Assembly (NCBI RefSeq): GCF_036345255.1
Contig: NZ_CP107783.1
Span: 7,495,001-7,559,000, forward strand
Direction: 5' to 3'
Length of the DNA stretch: 64,000 nucleotides
Source of the DNA: Streptomyces sp. NBC_00569
Lineage (GTDB): Bacteria; Actinomycetota; Actinomycetes; Streptomycetales; Streptomycetaceae
Under the pieces are notes generated by a model that saw nothing but the letters and a program-made list of their open reading frames with translations, did not search any database and was not told the origin of the DNA. Made by a program: the position numbers and the translations under genes. Below, one piece after another: positions 31,073 through 38,631 of the stretch; position 1 is the first letter of the stretch, and the number at the start of each line of letters is the position of its first letter.

Positions 31073-31078
31073 TAGCGT
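31073..31078 (+). promoter_or_regulatory. -10 box TAGCGT, probable leaderless promoter of scpA
   Basis: TAGCGT is followed by seven bases and the ATG at 31086. An internal promoter would allow scpAB-rluB expression independent of the parA-like gene. Confidence 0.5.
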
Positions 31079-31085
31079 CCGCCTG

Positions 31086-32291
31086 ATGCCCGCGAACGAC
31101 GACGACTCCTCCACGCCCGGCCGGGGCGCGCGGCGACGCGCGCTGGGCCGGGGCCCGGGGGCGACGAGCCTCCCGGCGCCGGGGCCGGGGGAAGTGCCTG
31201 AGCCGGCACTCGGTCCTGAGCCGGCACTCGGTCCTGAGCCGGAGGCCGTGCTTGAGCCGGAGCTTGTTCCTGGGTCAAAGACCGTTCTTGAGTCGGACCT
31301 CGTTCCTGAGCCAGAGCCAGAGCCAGAGCCAGAGCCAGAACCTGGACTTCCGGCGGAGTTCGTAGCTGAGTCTGATCCGGGGCCTCAGGAGAAGGCGGCC
31401 GGCTCCGACCCGGAATCCGAACCTGAGCAGCCGGTGCCCGATGACGGGCGGTTCAAGGTACGGCTGGCCAACTTCGAGGGGCCCTTCGACCTGCTCCTCC
31501 AGCTGATCTCCAGGCACAAGCTGGACGTCACCGAGGTCGCGCTCTCCAAAGTGACCGACGAGTTCATGGTGCACATCCGCGCCATGGGGCCCGAGTGGGA
31601 TCTCGACCAGACCACCGAGTTCCTCGTCGTCGCCGCCACGCTGCTCGATCTCAAGGCCGCCCGGCTGCTGCCGACCGCCGAGGTCGAGGACGAGGCCGAC
31701 CTCGCGCTCCTCGAAGCGCGTGACCTCCTGTTCGCCCGGCTGCTCCAGTACCGCGCGTACAAGAAGATCGCCGACATCTTCAGCGAACGGCTCGACGAGG
31801 AGGCGCGGCGCTACCCGCGGACCGTCGGTCTCGAGCCGCACCACGCCGAGCTGCTGCCGGAAGTCGTCATCAGCATCGGGGCGGAAGGATTCGCCCGGCT
31901 CGCCGTGAAGGCGATGCAGCCCAGGCCGAAGCCCCAGGTGTACGTCGACCACATCCACGCCCCGCTGGTCAGCGTGCGCGAGCAGGCCGGGCTCGTCGTG
32001 GCGCGGCTGCGGGAGCTGGGCGAGGCGAGTTTCCGGGTGCTGGTGGAGGACACCGACGACACCCTGACCGTCGTGGCCCGCTTCCTGGCGCTCCTCGAGC
32101 TGTACCGGGAGAAGGCCGTCAGCCTGGAGCAGGAGGAGGCCCTGGGGGAGCTTCTCGTGCGCTGGACCGGTGGGGAGAGCGACGGGGAGCCGACGGTCAC
32201 GGACGAGTTCGACAGGCCTCCCGGGACGGCAGACAAAGACGGTGAAGAGAAGAAGGCCGGGCGGGGCGGGGCGGAGGAGGAGCAGTCATGA
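31086..32291 (+). CDS. scpA: segregation and condensation protein A (kleisin)
   Basis: 401 residues. ScpA is the kleisin subunit of the SMC condensin. The core begins with FKVRLANFEGPFDLLLQLISRHKLDVTEVALS (about residue 120) and ends with a C-terminal winged helix region FLALLELYREKAVSLEQ. It has an unusual N-terminal extension of about 115 residues rich in Glu-Pro (EPEPEPEPEPE) encoded by hexanucleotide repeats, and an acidic, poorly conserved tail. The ATG is overlapped downstream by scpB (ATGA). Confidence 0.94.
   Translation: MPANDDDSSTPGRGARRRALGRGPGATSLPAPGPGEVPEPALGPEPALGPEPEAVLEPELVPGSKTVLESDLVPEPEPEPEPEPEPGLPAEFVAESDPGPQEKAAGSDPESEPEQPVPDDGRFKVRLANFEGPFDLLLQLISRHKLDVTEVALSKVTDEFMVHIRAMGPEWDLDQTTEFLVVAATLLDLKAARLLPTAEVEDEADLALLEARDLLFARLLQYRAYKKIADIFSERLDEEARRYPRTVGLEPHHAELLPEVVISIGAEGFARLAVKAMQPRPKPQVYVDHIHAPLVSVREQAGLVVARLRELGEASFRVLVEDTDDTLTVVARFLALLELYREKAVSLEQEEALGELLVRWTGGESDGEPTVTDEFDRPPGTADKDGEEKKAGRGGAEEEQS
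31308..31337 (+). repeat. GAGCCA hexanucleotide repeat, five units, in scpA
   Basis: Five perfect tandem GAGCCA units encode alternating Glu-Pro. Longer degenerate GAGCCGG-based repeats (GAGCCGGCACTCGGTCCT twice near 31200-31235) precede it. The period preserves the frame, so slippage would vary protein length without knocking out the gene. Confidence 0.85.
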
Positions 32292-32941
32292 CGGGCACGA
32301 GTGGGCAGGAAGCCGTCGCCGGGGCCGACCGGGTCGCCGAGCTGGATCTCGGGCCGGCCCTGGAGGCCGTACTGATGGTCGTCGACGAGCCCGCGACCGA
32401 GGAGCACCTCGCGAAGGTCCTGGACCGGCCGCGCAGGGCCGTGGCGGACGCCCTGCGGGCCCTGGCGGACGAGTACACGGTCCAGGGCCGCGGATTCGAG
32501 CTGAGGCTCGTGGCGGGCGGCTGGCGGTTCTACACCCGGCCGCAGTACGCGGCGGCGGTCGAACGCTTCGTGCTCGACGGGCAGCAGGCCCGGCTCACCC
32601 AGGCGGCTCTGGAGACCCTCGCGGTCGTCGCGTACCGCCAGCCGGTGAGCCGGTCGCGGGTCTCCGCCGTGCGCGGAGTGAACTGTGACGGCGTGATGCG
32701 GACCCTCCTCCAGAGGGGCCTCGTCGAGGAGGCGGGCGCGGAACCCGAAACAAGTGCGATCCTGTACAGGACGACGAACTACTTTCTGGAGCGGATGGGC
32801 CTGCGCGGCCTGGACGAGCTCCCGGAACTCGCGCCCTTCCTTCCGGAGGCGGACGCGATCGAGGCCGAGACGCAGGAAGGGGTCCCGTCGTTCGACCCGG
32901 ACGCACCCGATGCACCGGGTTACGAGGACGCAGACGACTAG
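32288..32941 (+). CDS. scpB: segregation and condensation protein B
   Basis: 217 residues, with two winged-helix domains typical of ScpB (LEAVLMVVDEPATEEHLAKVL and TLAVVAYRQPVSRSRVSAVRGV...). ScpB dimers bind ScpA and regulate SMC. ATGA overlap with scpA and GGAGGAGGAG upstream indicate tight coupling. C-terminus is acidic. Confidence 0.94.
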   Translation: MTGTSGQEAVAGADRVAELDLGPALEAVLMVVDEPATEEHLAKVLDRPRRAVADALRALADEYTVQGRGFELRLVAGGWRFYTRPQYAAAVERFVLDGQQARLTQAALETLAVVAYRQPVSRSRVSAVRGVNCDGVMRTLLQRGLVEEAGAEPETSAILYRTTNYFLERMGLRGLDELPELAPFLPEADAIEAETQEGVPSFDPDAPDAPGYEDADD

Positions 32942-32953
32942 ACGGAACTTTTG

Positions 32954-34144
32954 ATGCGAAGCAGCAGCAGCGGCAGGAACAGCAGCGGAAACAACGGCGG
33001 GAGCCGTGGTGGCAACAGCGGCGGCCGAGGCAGCAGCGGTGGCGGTCGCGGCGGCAGCGGTGGTGGCCGCGGCGGCAGCGGTGGCGGCGGTGGCGGCGGT
33101 CGCGGGAACTACCGCGGTGCCGGCAACGACCGTGACGACAAGCAGGGCCGGCCGAGCAAGCCGCGTCCCGAGGAGCGCCGCTACGACGTGAGCCCCGCCG
33201 ACGGCGGCGGCGGCGCACCGAGGAGGGGCCGCGGCGCGGCAGCGCGTGGCGGCGCCAAGGGCGGCCCCCGCACGTCCCAGGGCACCGGCGCCCGCGGCGG
33301 CGGTCGCAGCGGCGCTCCGGGGACCTCTCGGGAGTACGACGCCCGGCAGGAGGAGCGCAACCGCGACCGGTACGCGGGCAGGCCGGACATCAAGACCCCC
33401 AAGACCTTCCCGGGCGCCGAGCAGGAGGGCGAGCGGCTCCAGAAGGTGCTGGCGCGGGCCGGTTACGGCTCCCGGCGCGCCTGTGAGGAGCTCGTCGAGC
33501 AGGCTCGGGTCGAGGTCAACGGCCAGATCGTGCTGGAGCAGGGGCTGCGTGTCGACCCGGAGAACGACGAGATCAAGGTCGACGGTCTGACCGTGGCGAC
33601 CCAGTCGCACCAGTTCTTCGCGCTGAACAAGCCGGCCGGTGTCGTCTCCACCATGGAGGACCCCGACGGCCGCCAGTGCCTGGGTGACTACACGAACAAC
33701 CGCGAGACGCGGCTGTTCCACGTCGGGCGGCTCGACACCGAGACCGAGGGCATCATCCTGCTCACCAACCACGGAGAGCTCGCCCACCGCCTCACCCATC
33801 CCAAGTACGGCGTGAAGAAGACCTACCTCGCGCACATCGTGGGTCCGATCCCGCGTGACCTGGGCAAGCAGCTCAAGGACGGCATCCAGCTGGAGGACGG
33901 GTACGCGAAGGCGGACCACTTCCGCGTCGTCGAGCAGACCGGCAAGAACTACCTCGTCGAGGTCACCCTGCACGAGGGCCGCAAGCACATCGTGCGGCGC
34001 ATGCTCGCGGAGGCCGGGTTCCCGGTCGACAAGCTGGTGCGGGTGTCCTTCGGGCCGATCGCGCTGGGCGACCAGAAGTCGGGCTGGCTGCGACGCCTGT
34101 CCAACACCGAGGTCGGCATGCTGATGCAGGAGGTCGACCTCTAG
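32954..34144 (+). CDS. rluB: RluB-type 23S rRNA pseudouridine synthase
   Basis: 396 residues. Residues 1-150 are Gly/Ser/Arg low-complexity (RGG-like), then an S4 domain (ERLQKVLARAGYGSRRACEELVEQ) and the catalytic RsuA/RluB domain with the catalytic Asp in FHVGRLDTETEGIILLTNHG. Expected to isomerise a uridine in 23S rRNA near the peptidyl-transferase centre; substrate inferred from family and from the ScpAB-RluB synteny. ATG at 32954 is preferred over a TTG one codon before. Confidence 0.9.
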   Translation: MRSSSSGRNSSGNNGGSRGGNSGGRGSSGGGRGGSGGGRGGSGGGGGGGRGNYRGAGNDRDDKQGRPSKPRPEERRYDVSPADGGGGAPRRGRGAAARGGAKGGPRTSQGTGARGGGRSGAPGTSREYDARQEERNRDRYAGRPDIKTPKTFPGAEQEGERLQKVLARAGYGSRRACEELVEQARVEVNGQIVLEQGLRVDPENDEIKVDGLTVATQSHQFFALNKPAGVVSTMEDPDGRQCLGDYTNNRETRLFHVGRLDTETEGIILLTNHGELAHRLTHPKYGVKKTYLAHIVGPIPRDLGKQLKDGIQLEDGYAKADHFRVVEQTGKNYLVEVTLHEGRKHIVRRMLAEAGFPVDKLVRVSFGPIALGDQKSGWLRRLSNTEVGMLMQEVDL

Positions 34145-34182
34145 AAGCACCCGGGCACCCCGCCCCGGCAGGGGCCTGGCCC

Positions 34183-34212
34183 TTGTGTGTGCCACCCCCC
34201 TCTCTTTATAGT
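34183..34212 (+). promoter_or_regulatory. promoter of the nrtR-like operon
   Basis: TTGTGT (34183-34188) and a near-consensus TATAGT (34207-34212) are 18 bases apart. The -10 lies within the left arm of the palindrome described next, so a protein bound there would block RNA polymerase. Confidence 0.6.
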
Positions 34213-34240
34213 CGGTAAGACCATAAAGAGAGGGGGGTGG
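34192..34240 (+). promoter_or_regulatory. palindromic operator of the NrtR-like regulator
   Basis: A 22-bp inverted repeat with a 5-base centre (34192-34213 and 34219-34240), 21 of 22 positions paired. The core TATAGTC-N5-GACCATA resembles the TAGTC-N-GACTA type sites described for NrtR Nudix regulators. It overlaps the -10 box and ends at the ribosome binding site of the Nudix gene, consistent with autoregulation. Binding is inference. Confidence 0.75.
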
Positions 34241-34245
34241 TGTGC

Positions 34246-34971
34246 GTGCAGGGCTATGACAAGTACGCCTTCGAGCCCTTCGCCGTCACCGTCGATCTGG
34301 CCGTCTTCACGATCCGGGACGGCGCGCTGAGGGTGCTGCTCGTCGAGCGGGGGCAGGACCCGTACGCGGGACGCCTGGCGCTGCCCGGCGGCTTCGTCCT
34401 GCCCGACGAGTCCGCGGAGACGGCGGCGGCGCGCGAACTGGCCGAGGAGACCGGCCTGTCCGACGTCACCGGGCTGCACCGGGAACAGCTGCGCACCTAC
34501 AGCGACCCGGACCGCGACCCCCGGATGCGGGTCGTCTCCGTCGCGTTCGCGGCCCTCGTGCCCGACCCGCCCGAGGTGCGCGGGGGCGGTGACGCGGCCC
34601 GCGCGGACTGGCTGCCGTACGGCACGGGCGCGTACGGCCCGCTCGCCTTCGACCACGACCGGATCCTCGCCGACGCCCACGAGCGCGTCGGCGCCGGCAT
34701 CGAGAACACCTGCCTGGCCACGGCCTTCTGCCCGCCCGAGTTCACTCTCGGCGAGCTGCGGGGGGTCTACGAAGCGGTGTGGGGCGCCGGGCTCGATCCC
34801 GCGAACTTCCGGCGCAAGGTCCTCGCCACCTCCGGCTTCGTCGAACCCGTACACGGCGCCGCCCGGCTCACCGGCGGCCGCGGCAAGCCCGCCGCGCTCT
34901 ACAAGGCAGGGCCCGCCACCGCCCTGCACCCGCCCCTGCTCAGGCCCCCCGCGGAAGGACGACCCTCATGA
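34246..34971 (+). CDS. NrtR-like Nudix transcriptional regulator
   Basis: 241 residues. An N-terminal Nudix domain with an intact box GGFVLPDESAETAAARELAEETG, then a C-terminal winged-helix region (FTLGELRGVYEAVWGAGLDPANFRRKV) as in NrtR. NrtR proteins are NAD/ADP-ribose-sensing repressors; the intact Nudix box means hydrolase activity is also possible. GTG at 34246 has a GGGGG ribosome binding site eight bases upstream; GTGs at 34237 and 34240 are alternatives. It is ATGA-coupled to the ADP-ribosylglycohydrolase gene. Confidence 0.85.
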   Translation: MQGYDKYAFEPFAVTVDLAVFTIRDGALRVLLVERGQDPYAGRLALPGGFVLPDESAETAAARELAEETGLSDVTGLHREQLRTYSDPDRDPRMRVVSVAFAALVPDPPEVRGGGDAARADWLPYGTGAYGPLAFDHDRILADAHERVGAGIENTCLATAFCPPEFTLGELRGVYEAVWGAGLDPANFRRKVLATSGFVEPVHGAARLTGGRGKPAALYKAGPATALHPPLLRPPAEGRPS

Positions 34972-35972
34972 AGAAGCGTGCGGCGACCGGCTCCCTCGTC
35001 GGGCTTGCCCTGGGGGACGCGCTCGGCTTCCCGACCGAGTTCAACGACGTGCCGTCGATCCTCGCGAAGTGCGGGCCCTGGCGGCAGATGGCCCTGCCGA
35101 GGCCCGCGATCGTCACCGACGACACCCAGATGACGCTCGCCCTGGGGCGCGGCCTGCGCACCGCGATGGAACGCGGGGTGCTCGCGCCGCTGCGCATGAC
35201 GCGGCCCGTGCGCGAGGAGTTCATCGACTGGTATCAGTCCCCGGAGAACAACCGCGCCCCCGGCAACACCTGCCTCCAGGCGTGCGACCTCCTCACGCGC
35301 GGCAAGCCCTGGCAGGAGGCCAGCCGCATCGGGTCCAAGGGCTGCGGGGCCAACATGCGCGTCGCGCCGGTCGGCCTGGTCCCCGGCCTCAGCGACGAAC
35401 AGCGCGCGGGCGCCGCCCAGTTGCAGTCCGGACTCACCCACGGACACCCCACGGCCCTCGCCGCGTCCGACCTCACCGCGCATGCCGTCCACCTCCTCGC
35501 CCAGGGCGCCGAGCCGGCCGGACTCGTCGGGATGCTGCGCTCGTACGCGTACGAGAACCGGCAGAAGTACCACGCGCCGTGGCTCGGCGACCTGTGGGCG
35601 CACGCCGCCGACCCGAGCCCGGAGCACTTCATCGCGCGCGGCTGGGACGACTGCCTGGCCGCGCTAGAACGGCTCCGGGAAGCGCTGCGCTCGCCGTCGC
35701 CCGAGACCGACCCGTGCCTGGCCACCGGGGCGGGCTGGATCGCCGAGGAGGCGCTCGCCACGGGCCTGCTCTGCTTCCTGCTCTTCGTCGACGAACCCGT
35801 CACGGCCCTGCGCCGCGCCGCCTGCACCTCGGGCGACTCGGACTCGATCGCCTGCCTCACGGGAGCGTTCGCCGGGGCGTACCTGGGCGACGAGGTGTGG
35901 CCGGCGGACTGGTCGGAACGGATCGAGTACCGCAGCGACCTGCTGTCGCTCGGAGCGCTCTGGGACGCGTGA
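34968..35972 (+). CDS. ADP-ribosylglycohydrolase family protein (DraG-like)
   Basis: 334 residues. The metal- and substrate-binding motifs of the ADP-ribosyl hydrolase superfamily are present: GLALGDALGFPTE at the N-terminus, VTDDTQMTLALG (about 45) and the C-terminal CTSGDSDSIACLTGAFAGAYLG. Predicted to remove ADP-ribose from proteins or small molecules. Start overlaps the stop of the NrtR-like regulator and has GGAAGGA eight bases upstream. The regulator could sense the ADP-ribose it releases. Confidence 0.92.
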   Translation: MKKRAATGSLVGLALGDALGFPTEFNDVPSILAKCGPWRQMALPRPAIVTDDTQMTLALGRGLRTAMERGVLAPLRMTRPVREEFIDWYQSPENNRAPGNTCLQACDLLTRGKPWQEASRIGSKGCGANMRVAPVGLVPGLSDEQRAGAAQLQSGLTHGHPTALAASDLTAHAVHLLAQGAEPAGLVGMLRSYAYENRQKYHAPWLGDLWAHAADPSPEHFIARGWDDCLAALERLREALRSPSPETDPCLATGAGWIAEEALATGLLCFLLFVDEPVTALRRAACTSGDSDSIACLTGAFAGAYLGDEVWPADWSERIEYRSDLLSLGALWDA

Positions 35973-35975
35973 TCG

Positions 35976-36845
35976 ATGACGACAGAAGAAGCCATGACGA
36001 CGGGGGAACCCATGACGACGGGGGCACCCATGGCCGCTCGCGGACCCCTGGCGGCCTATGGGTCCCCTGCGGCATGTGACGCGGGCGCCCTGCGTGCCGC
36101 GGGTGTGCCTGACGCCGAGCTCGGGGAGATCGTCGCTGGGCAGGCGGACCCGCTGCTGTTCGCGACGGTCTCGGGGGCGCACCTCTACGGGTTCCCCTCC
36201 CGGGACTCCGACGTCGACCTGCGCGGTGTCCACCTGCTGCCCGCCGAGGCCCTCCTCGGGCTGCGCGAGCCGGAGGAGACCCGCACCCGGATGTGGGACA
36301 CCGAAGGTCTCGAGATGGACCTCGTCACCCATGACCTGCGCAAGTTCGTCCGCCTGCTGCTCCGGCGCAACGGTTACGTGCTGGAGCAGCTGCTGTCCCC
36401 GCTCGTCGTGCACACCACCGAGGCCCACGGCGAACTCGCGGCGCTCGCGCCGGGCGTCCTCACCCCGCACCACGCCCACCACTACCGGGGATTCGCCACC
36501 ACACAGTGGCGGCTGTACGACAGGACGCGGGAGCTGAAGCCGCTGCTGTACACCTTCCGGGCGCTGCTCACCGGCGTCCTCCTGATGCGCTCCGGCGAGG
36601 TGCAGGCCCATCTGCCCACGCTCCTGGGCGAGTTGGAAGCCCCGGCGTATCTGCCGGAGCTCATCGCCGCGAAGGCGGAGGCCGAGCACGGGGCGGCCGA
36701 CATCGACCACGCGCGCGTGGCCGCCGACGTGGAGGCGCTGCACGCCGTCCTCGACGCGGCGCAGGAGGGGTCAGCGCTGCCGGACGCCCCGACCGCGCAC
36801 GATGCCCTGCACGATCTCGTCGTACGGCTCCGCCTGAAGGGCTGA
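35976..36845 (+). CDS. RlaP-type predicted nucleotidyltransferase
   Basis: 289 residues. The polymerase-beta-fold signature is SGAHLYGFPSRDSDVDLRGVHLLP (about 66-90), with the DVD acidic pair; downstream helices have LEMDLVTHDLRKFVRLLLRRN. This is PF10127-like (RlaP, predicted RNA-repair nucleotidyltransferase). The start is ambiguous: ATGs at 35976, 35994, 36012 and 36030 lie in imperfect 18-base repeats. It follows the ADP-ribosylglycohydrolase gene by three bases and overlaps the convergent paralogue by 75 bases. Confidence 0.82.
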   Translation: MTTEEAMTTGEPMTTGAPMAARGPLAAYGSPAACDAGALRAAGVPDAELGEIVAGQADPLLFATVSGAHLYGFPSRDSDVDLRGVHLLPAEALLGLREPEETRTRMWDTEGLEMDLVTHDLRKFVRLLLRRNGYVLEQLLSPLVVHTTEAHGELAALAPGVLTPHHAHHYRGFATTQWRLYDRTRELKPLLYTFRALLTGVLLMRSGEVQAHLPTLLGELEAPAYLPELIAAKAEAEHGAADIDHARVAADVEALHAVLDAAQEGSALPDAPTAHDALHDLVVRLRLKG

Positions 36846-37517
36846 CGCCCGGCGCACCCCGAACAGGAAGTCCGCCACTCGCGCCCGGTCCGGCTCGGCC
36901 GGCAGTGGGGTGCGGGTGGCGGCCTCCTCCGACTCGGCGGCCAGGCGCGCCATCCGGGCCACCACGTCGTCCCAGGAAACCTCGCCCCGCTTCACCGCGA
37001 GCAGCGCCTCGCGGTCCCCGCCGGCGTCGAGGGTCAGCCGGCCGGTGCGGAGCAGGTCGCGGCAGGAGGCGAGGAGGCGCAGCAGATGCATCGCGTGCTT
37101 CCAGCGCGGGGCGCCGTACTGGCGGACATCCGCGTCGAGCTTCTTGCGCTGGCCCATCGCGTAGCCGGTGAACGTGGCGTGGACCTGTCGGGACAGGAAC
37201 GCCTCGCGCAGGGCGAGCAGTTCGCGGCCCGTGTCGGTGACGTGCTCGACGAGCGGCGAGTGCAGGCACTCCAGAATGTTCGGATTGGCCTTCAGGGCGA
37301 GCTCGCAGAAGCGCTCCAGCTCCCAGGAGAACTGCTCGTCCGAGGGACCGTCCACATGCGTCGGCGGCTTCTCGAACCGCCAGAACAGCGGCGTAGGTGC
37401 CACGAAGATGCCCCGGCGGTCGGTGTCGCTGCCGTCCGTGGCCAGGCCGAACGCCCGCGACCCCATCACGCAGGAGTAGATCGTGTGGTCGCGCACCAGG
37501 TCCAGGGCCTCTGTCAT
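36771..37517 (-). CDS. RlaP-type predicted nucleotidyltransferase, convergent paralogue
   Basis: 248 residues. Signature CVMGSRAFGLATDGSDTDRRGIFVAP (about 15-40) with DTD acidic pair and GS nucleotide-binding motif. Homologous in fold to the plus-strand neighbour but clearly diverged. Leaderless start: TACGCT lies six bases upstream of the ATG. Its 3' end overlaps the neighbour by 75 bases on the opposite strand. Confidence 0.85.
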   Translation of the reverse strand: MTEALDLVRDHTIYSCVMGSRAFGLATDGSDTDRRGIFVAPTPLFWRFEKPPTHVDGPSDEQFSWELERFCELALKANPNILECLHSPLVEHVTDTGRELLALREAFLSRQVHATFTGYAMGQRKKLDADVRQYGAPRWKHAMHLLRLLASCRDLLRTGRLTLDAGGDREALLAVKRGEVSWDDVVARMARLAAESEEAATRTPLPAEPDRARVADFLFGVRRASALQAEPYDEIVQGIVRGRGVRQR

Positions 37518-37523
37518 GAACGG

Positions 37524-37529
37524 AGCGTA
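37524..37529 (-). promoter_or_regulatory. -10 box TACGCT, probable leaderless promoter of the minus-strand nucleotidyltransferase
   Basis: On the minus strand TACGCT is followed by six bases and the ATG at 37517. Confidence 0.5.
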
Positions 37530-37706
37530 CGGTCCGCGCCCGGCCGGAGCGGAGCGAATTTCCGGGCGTCCGTGATCTTTGGGAGGGCGGGCCGGCCTGG
37601 GCCGCCCGAGTGGCGGCAAGGTGTGCTTCGGGTCACATTGGCAGGGTTGTGTGGGCTCCGGAAGCGAGTCCACGAAGGACTCGAGAACGTCCCGAAAGGC
37701 GTGACC

Positions 37707-38123
37707 ATGACGGGTGACAACGATCTGGGAAGCCTGCTCGGCGGCCTCCTCGGTGACAAGGCGGGCGGCTCGGCGGGCGGGGTCCTCACCTCGCTCCTGG
37801 CGGCGTTCACCCAGGGCCAGGGCGGCTCCGCGGGCGGCAACCCGCTGGGCGGCCTCCTGGAGACGCTCGCCAAGTCGGGCCTCGGCGGGCAGGCGCAGTC
37901 CTGGGTCGGCACCGGCTCCAACGAGCAGGTGACCCCGGACCAGGTCAAGGAGGCCCTGCCGGACGCCACGCTGCAGAAGGTCGCGGCGGAGTCGGGCGTC
38001 AGCCCCGACCAGGCGGCGAACGACATCGCGAGCGCCCTGCCCACGGCCGTCGACAAGCTGACCCCGGGGGGCGAGGTGCCGGCCCTCTCGCTCGACGAGC
38101 TGGTCAAGGAGCAGAAGTTCTGA
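37707..38123 (+). CDS. YidB-like (DUF937) protein
   Basis: 138 residues, Gly/Ala/Leu-rich. The LGGLLETLAKSGLGGQAQSWVGTGSNEQVTPDQVKEAL stretch and the QKVAAESGVSPDQAANDIASALP tail are typical of YidB/DUF937 proteins, whose role is not established. ATG at 37707 has AAAGG seven bases upstream. The longer upstream open frame is a shadow of the minus-strand nucleotidyltransferase. Confidence 0.85.
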   Translation: MTGDNDLGSLLGGLLGDKAGGSAGGVLTSLLAAFTQGQGGSAGGNPLGGLLETLAKSGLGGQAQSWVGTGSNEQVTPDQVKEALPDATLQKVAAESGVSPDQAANDIASALPTAVDKLTPGGEVPALSLDELVKEQKF

Positions 38124-38268
38124 CCGGCCGGCCGGAGACCGCAAGCTCCGATGTACCGCACCGTGCGCGGCGTCCGTCTCGGCAGGCGGGCGCCGCGCGC
38201 CGGTGACTGCGGGGCTGACTAGGCTTGGCACCTCATCAGCTGTACGTACGCAAGCAAGGAGCGACACC

Positions 38269-38631
38269 GTGGCGGTACGAGCGGTCCGTGGCGCCGTCCA
38301 ACTGGAACGGGACGAAGCCGGACACATGGACGAGCAGGTCAGCGAGCTGCTCACCGCCATCCTTGAGCGGAACGGGCTGACCTCCGACGAGCTGATCTCG
38401 ATCTGGTTCACGGCCACCCCCGATCTGCACTCCGACTTCCCGGCCGCCGCCGCGCGCAAGCTGGGCATCGTCGACGTGCCGCTGATCTGCGCGCAGGAAC
38501 TCGACATCGAGGGAGCGCTGCCGCGCGTCGTCCGCGTCCTCGCCCACATCGAGTCCGAGCTGCCGAAGTCCGGGATCGCGCACGTGTACCTCGGCGCCGC
38601 AGCCGCCCTGCGCAAGGACATCGCCCAGTGA
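38269..38631 (+). CDS. aroH: chorismate mutase, AroH type
   Basis: 120 residues, the size of monofunctional AroH. Begins VRAVRGAVQLERDEAGHMDEQV; contains NGLTSDELISIWFTATPDLHSDFPAAAARKLG and VPLICAQELDIEGALPRVVRV. Converts chorismate to prephenate for Tyr/Phe synthesis. GTG has AAGGAG seven bases upstream. The following prephenate dehydrogenase gene overlaps its stop (GTGA), so the two consecutive pathway steps are coupled. Confidence 0.93.
   Translation: MAVRAVRGAVQLERDEAGHMDEQVSELLTAILERNGLTSDELISIWFTATPDLHSDFPAAAARKLGIVDVPLICAQELDIEGALPRVVRVLAHIESELPKSGIAHVYLGAAAALRKDIAQ

Noticed and set aside
31811..34195. 794-residue open frame on the minus strand across scpA, scpB and rluB
   Set aside because: Antisense shadow of three recognised genes.
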